DNA from: JAGLQA01 sp023135565
GTDB lineage: Bacteria > Acidobacteriota > Aminicenantia > UBA2199
Assembly: GCA_030639305.1 (NCBI GenBank)
Contig: DAOWCY010000262.1
Location: forward strand, 1 to 8,539
Direction of reading: 5' to 3'
Length of the DNA stretch: 8,539 nucleotides
The first letter of the stretch is position 1, and the number at the start of each line of letters is the position of its first letter. This document shows positions 1 to 5,367 of the stretch, in pieces. A model generated the notes under the pieces. The model was given only the letters and a program-made list of their open reading frames with translations, did not search any database and was not told the DNA's origin. The position numbers and the translations under genes are program-made.

Positions 1-60
1 ATCCGCTGTAATGTCTTGCGGGTACAAAATGCGGCCTTGAATTTTTAACTGATCTTCCAT
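1..60 (-). CDS. 5' end of a leftward gene, possibly DUF4338 (DruA-like) protein; cut by window edge
   Basis: Only the first 20 codons are in the window: an open frame from ATG at 60-58 to the edge. They read MEDQLKIQGRILYPQDITAD. The pattern 'L-x-IQGR-x(3)-P-x-DI' is what I remember from the N-terminus of DUF4338 proteins, the family that includes DruA of Druantia anti-phage systems and related transposon-borne proteins. With 20 residues this is a resemblance, not an identification. No Shine-Dalgarno site precedes the ATG, but a promoter-like element puts a -10 box 6 nt upstream of it, so a leaderless transcript is plausible. The gene is divergent from the toxin-antitoxin locus to its right. 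Confidence 0.4.
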   Translation of the reverse strand, partial: MEDQLKIQGRILYPQDITAD

Positions 61-66
61 ACATAT

Positions 67-95
67 ATTATCGCATACTTTAAAATTAGAGTCCA
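67..95 (-). promoter_or_regulatory. Candidate promoter of the leftward partial gene (leaderless layout)
   Basis: On the minus strand TGGACT (95-90) is separated by 17 nt from GATAAT (72-67), which is preceded by TGC, an extended -10. Six nucleotides follow before the ATG at 60. Transcription would start at or next to the start codon, matching the absence of a ribosome binding site. Confidence 0.4.
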
Positions 96-298
96 GGGTT
101 TGTGGCGGTTTTTTTCGATCTTTTTTAGTTTTTTAGAAAGGATTAATCCCACAGGAAGAGGAGGGCAGCTTAACTATTACCGGGAAAATACAAATTTTAA
201 AGTTCCGTCCCCCCGGTTCCCGGTTTAATCCGGCCCGCACCTCCGGGGTACTCCCCCCCACCTCTGAGGTGCGCCTGAAAAGAAAATTTTTAAACTTT
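96..298. other. Non-coding spacer between divergent genes, with inverted repeats
   Basis: I see no gene here. It holds the palindrome GGATTAATCC (140-149), an 8-bp inverted repeat ACCGGGAA (179-186) with TTCCCGGT (217-224), and CGCACCTC (236-243) with GAGGTGCG (266-273). The last is followed by a T-rich tract (about 286-308), so a hairpin could end readthrough transcription entering from the left. The tract is also the upstream part of the next promoter. Confidence 0.4.
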
Positions 299-327
299 TT
301 GTTTTTTTCTCAATTTTATGCTATATT
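299..327 (+). promoter_or_regulatory. Candidate promoter of the small antitoxin/PIN locus
   Basis: TTGTTT (299-304), 17 nt, then TATATT (322-327) preceded by TGC (319-321), an extended -10. The start would lie near 334, giving a leader of about 44 nt to the ATG at 378. The -35 box is weak (3 of 6 consensus bases); the extended -10 is the main support. The nonamer TGCTATATT recurs in the HEPN gene promoter and at 6930-6938. Confidence 0.5.
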
Positions 328-377
328 ATTAGTGAGTTGAAATCAGCAGCTTTTACCGGCTGCATTAGGAGTTGATT

Positions 378-572
378 ATGAGTATAGGAGTTAGCCGCAC
401 TCAAACAGCAAGAACGTCCGGTAAATTAAAAAAGGATACCCGCGGCTCAAAATCAACTAAAGAAAAATCAACGGCTAAGGAACTCTTAAAATTTGCGGGT
501 ACCTGGAAAGGGGACGACCTGGAAAAGTGCCTTGAGGAAGTTTACAGGACTCGTGGAGAGACTGCGTTTTAA
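378..572 (+). CDS. Small antitoxin of a VapBC-like (PIN) toxin-antitoxin pair
   Basis: A 64-residue, strongly basic protein. The ATG at 378 is preceded by AGGAG (367-371) at 6 nt spacing; an in-frame TTG at 372 abuts that site and is not credible. Residues 1-32 are rich in K, R, S and T and probably disordered. Residues 33-64 form a compact, probably helical tail with the pattern F39-A-G-T-W43-K-G-D46-D47-L and Y56-R-x-R-G60. I know this tail from small antitoxins encoded directly upstream of PIN-domain toxins; it is probably the toxin-binding part. No separate DNA-binding domain is obvious. The stop TAA (570-572) is followed at once by the PIN gene's ATG, so the two were one operon with coupled translation. 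The antitoxin is intact although its toxin is truncated. Confidence 0.6.
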   Translation: MSIGVSRTQTARTSGKLKKDTRGSKSTKEKSTAKELLKFAGTWKGDDLEKCLEEVYRTRGETAF

Positions 573-674
573 ATGTACTTACTCGACACCAATCATTGCA
601 GCCGGATCATCCATGGGGAACCGACCGTAACAGCCAGATTAGAACAGGAAGGGGATTCTTTTGTCGCAACATGA
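573..674 (+). pseudogene. vapC: Truncated PIN-domain toxin (VapC-like), 5' fragment
   Basis: The frame starts at ATG 573, the base after the antitoxin stop, and ends at TGA 672-674 after 33 codons. It opens with MYLLDTNHCSRII, the typical PIN-domain start: a hydrophobic strand followed by the first catalytic Asp (D5) in an LDTN motif. PIN toxins of this kind are about 130-140 residues, cleave RNA using four clustered acidic residues, and are neutralised by their cognate antitoxin. Only the first acidic residue remains. The similarity stops at residue 33 (VAT), and I find no PIN continuation in any frame of 675-880, so this looks like a deletion or insertion breakpoint rather than a point stop. 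The product should be inactive. Confidence 0.6.
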
Positions 675-861
675 AAAAATAGCCTCGGTGCGTTCGAATG
701 TTACAATGTTACGGGCAACCGGGAGGGCAGGCTCAACACTGTTTCATTGAGAAGTCTCTTTTCCTCATGCTTGCCTAACAACCTCAGCTAACCGCTTGTC
801 GGCCCCAGGAGTAGGAGTGCGGCGTCACCACCACGTAGGGAGGGCAGTCCCTGCCGGGGGC

Positions 862-896
862 CAAACTTTTGAAAAAGTTTGATCAAAACTTTTGAT
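862..896. repeat. Two back-to-back AT-rich palindromes
   Basis: CAAACTTTT (862-870) and AAAAGTTTG (873-881) form a perfect 9-bp inverted repeat with a 2-nt centre. It is followed directly by ATCAAAA (882-888), C, TTTTGAT (890-896), a perfect 7-bp repeat. The two share the core AAACTTTT, so alternative pairings are possible. No GC-rich stem is present, so neither is a classical terminator. Confidence 0.6.
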
Positions 897-937
897 GACT
901 TAGAATCAAAAGCTCTGTCCTGCCGCGAAGCGGCTTA

Positions 938-960
938 TAGGTTGGGGACGCCGCACCCCC
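938..960. repeat. Third, isolated copy of the ATAGG + GC-hairpin repeat
   Basis: The motif ATAGGTTGGGGACGCCGC (938-955) followed by a C-run closely matches the ATAGGTTGGGGGCGCCGC part of the second 67-bp unit at 3421-3438. The stem is weaker here: GGGG (944-947) can pair with CCCC (956-959), but the inner bases are mismatched. The rest of the 67-bp unit is not recognisable, so this is a partial or diverged copy. Confidence 0.5.
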
Positions 961-966
961 GAGGGG

Positions 967-995
967 TTGAAAAAAAAGAGCAATTACTATATAAT
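967..995 (+). promoter_or_regulatory. Strong promoter of the ATPase/nuclease-like gene
   Basis: TTGAAA (967-972), exactly 17 nt, then a perfect TATAAT (990-995). Transcription should start near 1002, only about 9 nt before the ATG at 1011. The Shine-Dalgarno-like GGAG at 1002-1005 would then sit at the extreme 5' end of the mRNA. This promoter argues against any start codon upstream of 1011. Confidence 0.65.
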
Positions 996-1010
996 GGCAG
1001 TGGAGCAGCG

Positions 1011-2792
1011 ATGAGCAGTAAAAAGATAAAGCAAATCCCCTATGGACTGGCCGATTATGAACGGATTGTGCAAAAAAATTGTTACTATGTAGACAAAACC
1101 ATGTATTTAGAGGCCCTGGAAGATGCCGGTGATTACTTGTTTTTCATCAGGCCCCGGCGGTTCGGCAAATCCTTGTTTCTATCGGTGATGGAAGCTTATT
1201 ATGATGTCTATTATAAAGACCGCTTTGAAGAACTCTTTAAAGACACAGCTATATTTAACCGGCCTACGGAAGAAAGAGCCGCTTATTTAATGCTGAAATT
1301 TAATTTCTCAGTGGTTGATCCCGCCCTGGACCGTGTTGAAGACTCCTTCTTGAACTATGTGCGTTTGACGGTGAATTCTTTCATACAAAAATACGATGAC
1401 TATTTACCCGGGAAGAGGGGGCATTACGAAAAAATAATAGCTGAAACCCGTTCCGCTTCCGATATTTTGTTCGCTCTTAACGATTTGTGCCGGAATTCCC
1501 GGCAAAAGACCTATGTTATTATAGATGAGTACGATAATTTTGCCAACACGATTCTTTCTACTGTAGGCGATGACGCCTATAAACGGCTCACCCACGGCGC
1601 CGGTCCTTACCGGGCGTTTTTTAATGTATTAAAAGGCGGTACAGACGGCATGGGCGCTCCTTTCAGCCGTTTGTTTTTAACCGGCGTTTCTCCCATTACT
1701 TTAGACGATGTGACCAGCGGGTTCAATATCGGGGAAAATGTCTCTACCGATGCGGTTTTTAGTCCTATGTTGGGTTTCACCCGCCGGGATGTTATCGAAA
1801 TGATAGAGTATTACCGTTCGGTGGGAAAAATCCAACATGACACCGGATACCTGTTGGAAATTATGCAGCAGTGGTATAATCATTATGCTTTTTCAACAGG
1901 TTCTAAGACCACCCTGTTCAATCCCGACATGGCGCTTTATTTCCTTGATGAGTATTTCAAAAATTCTACCGTGCCGAATGATCTAATCGACAGGAATGTG
2001 CGGATCGATTACGGGAAACTAAGGCATCTTATTATGGTAGACGGCGGCAGGAGCAAAGCTCCAACTACCAATGGGAATTTCCAATGTTTAAGGGAGATCA
2101 TAGAGAAAGGTGAAATATCGACGAAACTGGCCCGGGGTTTTCCTTTAGAGAAGTTAACCGATACCGCTAATTTTAGTTCTTTATTATTTTATTTCGGTTT
2201 ATTAACCATCGACAGCGTAGAAAACGACAAAATAAAGTTAAAAATCCCCAACGAGACAGCGAAACGGTTATACTATGATTATATAAATGAAGCGTACCGG
2301 GAGACGGACATATTCGCACTCGACCTGTCTAAATATTCCGATTTGATCAGCGACATGGCTTATCATGGCAAGTGGGAACCTTTATTCGAATATATTACCG
2401 GGCGCATGCGTGAGAGTATGAGTTTGCGGGATTTGATTCGCGGTGAGAAGTCGATCCAGGCTTTTTTGAATGTCTATTTAGGTTTGAGCAGTCTTTACGT
2501 GGTTCATGCGGAAAAGGAGATGAACAAAGGGTATGCGGACTTAGTGCTGGAGCCTTTTTTAGCCCGGTATGGGGGGATCAAGTATTCTTATGTATTGGAG
2601 ATCAAGTATATCAAAGCCGGGGAGAGGAGAGCGGCTGCCCGGGTGAAGCGGTCGGTAAAAGAAGCGGAAGAGCAGTTAGACCAATACGCCGTAGATAAAA
2701 AGTTCGGCAAAAATATAGGGAAGACCACGCTGGTGAAGTTGGTGTTGGTATTTTGCGGTCATGAGTTGGAGTACATAGGCGTATCTGGATAG
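1011..2792 (+). CDS. AAA-ATPase-like protein with C-terminal PD-(D/E)XK nuclease-like domain
   Basis: A complete 593-residue protein. I recognise the 'predicted AAA-ATPase' (PF09820-type) plus PD-(D/E)XK (PF08011-type) architecture. The N-terminus has the family motif IPYG (9-12) and Y-x-DKT (26-30). The P-loop equivalent is R47-P-R-R-F-G-K53-S54, a shortened Walker A typical of this family. Walker B is T167-Y-V-I-I-D172-E173-Y-D175. The C-terminal nuclease-like core shows G507-Y-A-D510 and E530-I-K532 after a hydrophobic strand, consistent with an intact D...ExK site. ATG 1011 is chosen for GGAG (1002-1005) and the promoter just upstream. The length is normal and there is no frameshift. These genes are often multicopy and linked to mobile DNA. 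The biological role is unknown; a defence or DNA-processing function is inference. It faces the RelB-like gene convergently. Confidence 0.85.
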   Translation: MSSKKIKQIPYGLADYERIVQKNCYYVDKTMYLEALEDAGDYLFFIRPRRFGKSLFLSVMEAYYDVYYKDRFEELFKDTAIFNRPTEERAAYLMLKFNFSVVDPALDRVEDSFLNYVRLTVNSFIQKYDDYLPGKRGHYEKIIAETRSASDILFALNDLCRNSRQKTYVIIDEYDNFANTILSTVGDDAYKRLTHGAGPYRAFFNVLKGGTDGMGAPFSRLFLTGVSPITLDDVTSGFNIGENVSTDAVFSPMLGFTRRDVIEMIEYYRSVGKIQHDTGYLLEIMQQWYNHYAFSTGSKTTLFNPDMALYFLDEYFKNSTVPNDLIDRNVRIDYGKLRHLIMVDGGRSKAPTTNGNFQCLREIIEKGEISTKLARGFPLEKLTDTANFSSLLFYFGLLTIDSVENDKIKLKIPNETAKRLYYDYINEAYRETDIFALDLSKYSDLISDMAYHGKWEPLFEYITGRMRESMSLRDLIRGEKSIQAFLNVYLGLSSLYVVHAEKEMNKGYADLVLEPFLARYGGIKYSYVLEIKYIKAGERRAAARVKRSVKEAEEQLDQYAVDKKFGKNIGKTTLVKLVLVFCGHELEYIGVSG

Positions 2793-2794
2793 CC

Positions 2795-2813
2795 GTAAAT
2801 GCCGGGCGTTTAC
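2795..2813. terminator. Possible hairpin terminator after the ATPase gene
   Basis: GTAAATGC (2795-2802), loop CGG, GCGTTTAC (2806-2813) forms an 8-bp stem with one G-T pair, starting 2 nt after the ATPase stop. No run of T follows (AAATTAG), so intrinsic termination is uncertain. It may serve as an mRNA-stabilising 3' end between two convergent genes. Confidence 0.35.
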
Positions 2814-2844
2814 AAATTAGTTGTTGATAATGAAAATTTTTGGT

Positions 2845-3039
2845 TTATAGGTTTTCCAGGAAGCTGTCAACCGATTCCCACTCCTCTAAATTCCGCTCAA
2901 TCTCGGCGTCTTCCATAGCTTTTAGGGTTTCTTTGTTAGGAATTTTAACCTCGATCTTTCTCATGTCCGGGCCTTGCTCGATAAGTGTTTTGTTGAATTT
3001 ATCCTGTGTCCTGCTTATATTTTTAATCAATTTTGTCAT
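2845..3039 (-). CDS. Orphan RelB/DinJ-like antitoxin
   Basis: A 64-residue acidic protein from ATG at 3039. Its C-terminal half, I33-P-N-K-E-T-L-K-A-M-E-D-A-E and S56-V-D-S-F-L-E-N-L64, fits the 'set aside-style' helix and S-V-x-x-L/F-x-x-L tail common in RelB/DinJ-family antitoxins. Residues 1-25 lack the usual ribbon-helix-helix pattern, so DNA binding is doubtful. An internal ATG (2964, residue 26) would give a 39-residue version starting MRKIEVKIP. No strong Shine-Dalgarno site precedes either start; TATAAT (3065-3060) upstream is a possible -10 box with a poor -35. No toxin gene lies on either side: upstream is the terminator of the secreted-protein gene, downstream the convergent ATPase gene. 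It may be a decayed remnant or protect against a toxin encoded elsewhere. Confidence 0.5.
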   Translation of the reverse strand: MTKLIKNISRTQDKFNKTLIEQGPDMRKIEVKIPNKETLKAMEDAEIERNLEEWESVDSFLENL

Positions 3040-3104
3040 CTTTATACCGACCGCTGTGAATTATAATACTTTTAGCGGTGACCACAGTCCGGGAAAACCG
3101 GTGT

Positions 3105-3160
3105 TAAAAAAAAGCCGGGAAGCAAAGAGACTTAGTTAAAATCCCTTGTACTTCCCGGCT
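3105..3160 (-). terminator. Rho-independent terminator for leftward transcription
   Basis: On the minus strand AGCCGGGAAG (3160-3151) pairs perfectly with CTTCCCGGCT (3122-3113), followed by T-run 3113-3106. The 10-bp GC-rich stem plus U-tract is a textbook terminator, except for its 28-nt loop. It lies about 290 bp past the stop of the secreted-protein gene and would end that transcript, placing all the repeats at 3181-3444 inside its 3' untranslated region. Confidence 0.7.
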
Positions 3161-3180
3161 GTATGTTGAATACTGTCCTC

Positions 3181-3280
3181 TGTGCCACTACATGGCGGTA
3201 ATGAACAACATGTTTTACATATTTCGAGTTCCCACCGCCAGGTGGCTTTTTTTTCAAGCTTAGTCTTGAAAAAAAAGCTG
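3181..3280 (-). repeat. Structured element, copy A (3' side of the secreted-protein gene)
   Basis: Plus-strand coordinates of nested helices: GCCAC (3184-3188)/GTGGC (3242-3246); TGGCGGT (3193-3199)/ACCGCCA (3234-3240); apical ATGT (3210-3213)-TTT-ACAT (3217-3220). A perfect 14-bp AT-rich hairpin adjoins (3245-3258 with 3265-3278, loop CTTAGT), sharing two bases with the outer helix. The first 20 bases match copy B at 5163-5182 at 19 positions, and all helices recur there with different bases in stems and loops. It is drawn on the minus strand because the flanking gene and the terminator at 3105-3160 are on that strand. Function unknown: it may be a cis-acting RNA, or a small mobile repeat inserted twice in the same orientation. 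Confidence 0.65.
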
Positions 3281-3294
3281 TATTACTAACTTAT

Positions 3295-3322
3295 GAAAAT
3301 CTTTTGTTTTGCGAAGATTTTC
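3295..3322. repeat. Inverted repeat GAAAATCTT / AAGATTTTC
   Basis: A perfect 9-bp inverted repeat (3295-3303 and 3314-3322) with a 10-nt loop. It overlaps the start of the first 67-bp unit. It lies between structured element A and the tandem repeats, in the 3' region of the secreted-protein transcript. Confidence 0.6.
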
Positions 3323-3444
3323 TAATCACGTGGCAATAGTTTCGTCCACGTTCATAGGCTGCGGGCGCCGCCCGCTTGCGATGATTTTCTCATCACGCGG
3401 ATGTCGTTTCATCCACGTTCATAGGTTGGGGGCGCCGCCCCCTC
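3311..3444. repeat. Tandem duplication of a 67-bp unit with conserved GC hairpins
   Basis: Unit 1 is 3311-3377 and unit 2 is 3378-3444, offset exactly 67 bp. They share GATTTTCT (3316/3383), ATCACG, and the 13-mer CCACGTTCATAGG (3346/3413). Each unit ends in a perfect 6-bp hairpin around GCC: GCGGGC-GCC-GCCCGC (3361-3375) and GGGGGC-GCC-GCCCCC (3428-3442). The C-G pair in one is G-C in the other, so the stem is kept while its bases change. An upstream stem is CGTGG/CCACG (3329-3333/3346-3350) in unit 1 and GGATG/CATCC (3399-3403/3410-3414) in unit 2. On the minus strand the last hairpin begins 5 nt after the stop codon of the secreted-protein gene. Confidence 0.75.
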
Positions 3445-3446
3445 TG

Positions 3447-5135
3447 TTATTTCTTTTTAGAGCTCTTTATTTTGGGGCCGTGAACAAAAGCGCCGCTGCA
3501 AAGAATAATATCATTATTAAACGCCTTGACCTCCTTACATACGAAGAAGCCTTGCTGTTCCCAACCGGCGAATACTCCATCTTTAGCGCCGGAACCGATA
3601 CAATAAGCGTCTTTTTTGCCGTCCATGCCCTGGCGATAATGAAACTTGTGTCCCCAGGCGTCGTTCATGGGCAGATGCTTGATATAAGTAGGTTCCAACT
3701 CCGCCTTGATTTCGTGCAGGCTGTTCCCTTTGGGCGCGTGGCCCTTATCGGTAGTATAAGCCTCGACTGCCATGGATATTATTTTCATGTCGCCCATGGT
3801 GCTTTTCTGCTTCCCTTTCTGTTGGGCCGTCAGGAAATTGGGAATAGCTATGGCAGCCACGATCCCGCCGACAGCCATGGCCGGGAGAATAGAGGAACCG
3901 CCGAAAGGCAGGTTGTGGTTGGAGAAATAGACAAATCCTTCGGGTGTGTTTTGTTTCACACTGTAGAAGGCCAAATTTTTGGGGAAAATATCGAGCTTGT
4001 CGAAGGCAGCAAACTTCTTTTTGCCTTCTTCCCCGGTCATGGCTATGGCTTTATACTGGATGTCGTATAAAGTTTTGAATATTTTCGAACTCAAGAAATG
4101 GTAGCTGTTGCCTTTGTTGGGCATATGCACCGACAGGTTCTTAAATTCCGCGCTTTTCACGAGACCGTTGGTGCGGGCCAGTATGTCGTTTGCCAGCTTG
4201 CCGGTAGAGGCGATAATCAATAAATTACCGCTCTGCACGATGGTGGGGCTGAGGGTAACCGGGAGTTTCCCCAGGGGAATCGGGATGACGATCTTTTTGG
4301 TTTTGCCTTCTTCCTGGGCCTGGATGGGGATAAATTTGTTCATCAGGTTAAAAATAGTATCGTCTTTCACGTAGTAAACCAGGGCCAATGCCGGGTTTGG
4401 GAATTCGATGGTAAAGTTCTTTTTTACCGGGATTTTGCAGATATTGCCTTCATCAAAGGTGAGGATTATGCCGTTTTTACCGGCCAGGGAGCCGATGATT
4501 GCTTTAAAGTCGATGCCTTTGCTCTGCATCATCGGTTCTACCATCTGGACGCTCTGCTGTAGTTTCGGTATCCCGGAAGCGGCTACTTCTTTTTTGATCC
4601 ATTCCCACAGGTAGGGCAGGTTGGAATCGCCGAAACCGGCAAAAACCGTATTGGCCGGGAGCAGCGCCTGGGAATCGAAAGCGTGGGGGGTCTCGCCGCC
4701 GATGTGCCACATCAGGCCTTTGTCCATGCCTTTATAATGGTGAACAACGCTTTTTTCGTGGTTGAACCCGTTTTTCATCAAAATGGAACTGGAACCGACG
4801 CCGCTGATTTCGAACAGGCCGGTATTTTTTAACAGGCTGTTGAGCAGCCTGAAAGCCGCTGCGATTTCTTTTTTTTCTCCGGGTTTTTTATTTTCTTCTA
4901 AGGCGATTTCTTTTACGAAACCCAGTAGTTTTTCGACGAATTTAACGGTTTTTTCCGCGCTCATGTACATATAATAGTCCCCGCCGGGGATTAAGTGTTT
5001 GCTTACTTCGGCGAAGCTATTTTTTTCCGCAGAAACGATTTTTTTGGTTTTTTTGGCTTGCATCTGCTGGGGTGTCATCATAATAAAAGCAGCGCAAAAA
5101 ACAACGATTACAACTAAACTTAAGATTTTTTTCAT
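3447..5135 (-). CDS. Secreted DUF3352-like protein with C-terminal GspG-like pseudopilin domain
   Basis: A 562-residue protein. ATG 5135 is chosen because AGGAGG (5146-5141) lies 5 nt upstream; a TTG at 5138 is too close to that site. Residues 1-26 are a signal peptide: MKK, a hydrophobic core, and a possible cleavage after A26 (MQA|KK). Residues about 30-410 resemble DUF3352-like secreted proteins of unknown function, with hydrophobic beta-strand/helix alternation such as NLLIIASTGKLANDIL. Residues about 416-436 form a second hydrophobic helix, VGGIVAAIAIPNFL, identical in style to the N-terminal helix of type II secretion pseudopilins. It is followed by AQQKGKQKSTMGDM, AVEAY and DAWGHKFHY, the GspG-type fold. 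The prepilin G|FTLIE cleavage site is missing and the helix is internal, so it should not be processed or assembled as a pilin. A tail of about 45 residues with two cysteines ends in basic KSSKKK. It is monocistronic, with a repeat-rich leader and 3' region. Confidence 0.75.
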   Translation of the reverse strand: MKKILSLVVIVVFCAAFIMMTPQQMQAKKTKKIVSAEKNSFAEVSKHLIPGGDYYMYMSAEKTVKFVEKLLGFVKEIALEENKKPGEKKEIAAAFRLLNSLLKNTGLFEISGVGSSSILMKNGFNHEKSVVHHYKGMDKGLMWHIGGETPHAFDSQALLPANTVFAGFGDSNLPYLWEWIKKEVAASGIPKLQQSVQMVEPMMQSKGIDFKAIIGSLAGKNGIILTFDEGNICKIPVKKNFTIEFPNPALALVYYVKDDTIFNLMNKFIPIQAQEEGKTKKIVIPIPLGKLPVTLSPTIVQSGNLLIIASTGKLANDILARTNGLVKSAEFKNLSVHMPNKGNSYHFLSSKIFKTLYDIQYKAIAMTGEEGKKKFAAFDKLDIFPKNLAFYSVKQNTPEGFVYFSNHNLPFGGSSILPAMAVGGIVAAIAIPNFLTAQQKGKQKSTMGDMKIISMAVEAYTTDKGHAPKGNSLHEIKAELEPTYIKHLPMNDAWGHKFHYRQGMDGKKDAYCIGSGAKDGVFAGWEQQGFFVCKEVKAFNNDIILCSGAFVHGPKIKSSKKK

Positions 5136-5162
5136 CAAATCCTCCTTTTTTTTCGTTTTTTT

Positions 5163-5256
5163 GTGCCATTACATGGCGGTATCGATGAACATGTTCGACA
5201 TCATTCACGTCCCGCCGTTAGGCTCTTCTTTTCCTGACCTCGGTCTCGGGAAAAGC
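5163..5256 (-). repeat. Structured element, copy B (5' leader of the secreted-protein gene)
   Basis: Same layout as copy A: outer GCC (5165-5167)/GGC (5221-5223); GGCGG (5175-5179)/CCGCC (5212-5216); apical ATGT (5191-5194)-TCG-ACAT (5198-5201). Then comes a hairpin CTTTTCCTGA (5228-5237)/TCGGGAAAAG (5246-5255) with one T-G pair. The adjoining hairpin differs in sequence from copy A but is kept as a hairpin. It lies 17 nt upstream of the AGGAGG ribosome binding site and downstream of a candidate promoter, so it should be transcribed in the 5' leader. In that sense the hairpin comes first and the three-helix module second, next to the ribosome binding site. This could be a cis-regulatory RNA, but I match it to no known riboswitch class. 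Confidence 0.6.
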
Positions 5257-5267
5257 TTGTAACATAA

Positions 5268-5296
5268 ATAGTACGAAATTTTTCCCGGTTTGTTCA
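5268..5296 (-). promoter_or_regulatory. Candidate promoter of the secreted-protein gene
   Basis: On the minus strand TGAACA (5296-5291), 17 nt, TACTAT (5273-5268). Both boxes match the sigma70 consensus at 4 of 6 positions. Transcription would start near 5261, giving a leader of about 125 nt that contains structured element B. Confidence 0.4.
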
Positions 5297-5319
5297 CAAA
5301 AAAATGAAATCGGTGAATA

Positions 5320-5348
5320 TTGACAGTTTGGCCTATTTCTGATAAAAT
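5320..5348 (+). promoter_or_regulatory. tRNA-Ser promoter
   Basis: A perfect TTGACA (5320-5325), 17 nt, TAAAAT (5343-5348), with the -10 box preceded by TGA (5340-5342), an extended -10. Transcription should begin near 5355, about 13 nt before the tRNA. This is the best promoter in the window. Confidence 0.75.
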
Positions 5349-5367
5349 TGACTTTTAGACATAGACC

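Larger units (their letters stand above)
675..966. other. Non-coding, hairpin-rich spacer between the broken PIN gene and the ATPase gene
   Basis: I recognise no gene in this stretch. It holds several small perfect hairpins: GGCAG/CTGCC (about 843-855), the two stacked palindromes at 862-896, GCCGC-GAA-GCGGC (922-934) and a GC hairpin at 944-959 that resembles the 67-bp repeats near 3311-3444. Codons could be read in frame with the ATPase from a TTG at 879, but they cross these hairpins and the ATPase promoter, so I treat them as untranslated. The origin of 680-860 is unknown to me. Confidence 0.5.

Noticed and set aside
675..860. Group II intron or other ribozyme tail after the broken PIN gene
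   Set aside because: I looked for a domain V-like hairpin and intron-encoded protein motifs and found none that hold up.
879..1010. A 44-codon upstream extension of the ATPase gene from TTG 879
   Set aside because: It crosses the palindromes, the GC hairpin repeat and the TTGAAA/TATAAT promoter; ATG 1011 has GGAG and begins the conserved family sequence.
3311..3444. CRISPR-like array
   Set aside because: There are only two adjacent units with similarity over their full 67 bp and no unique spacers, so this is a tandem duplication.
3309..4070. A 253-codon open frame on the plus strand
   Set aside because: It is antisense to the secreted-protein gene and runs through the tandem repeats; it has no ribosome binding site or recognisable motif.
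5228..5256. Terminator for plus-strand transcription at the hairpin of element B
   Set aside because: The stem is followed by CTTGTAAC rather than a T-run, and the element is better explained as part of the minus-strand leader.
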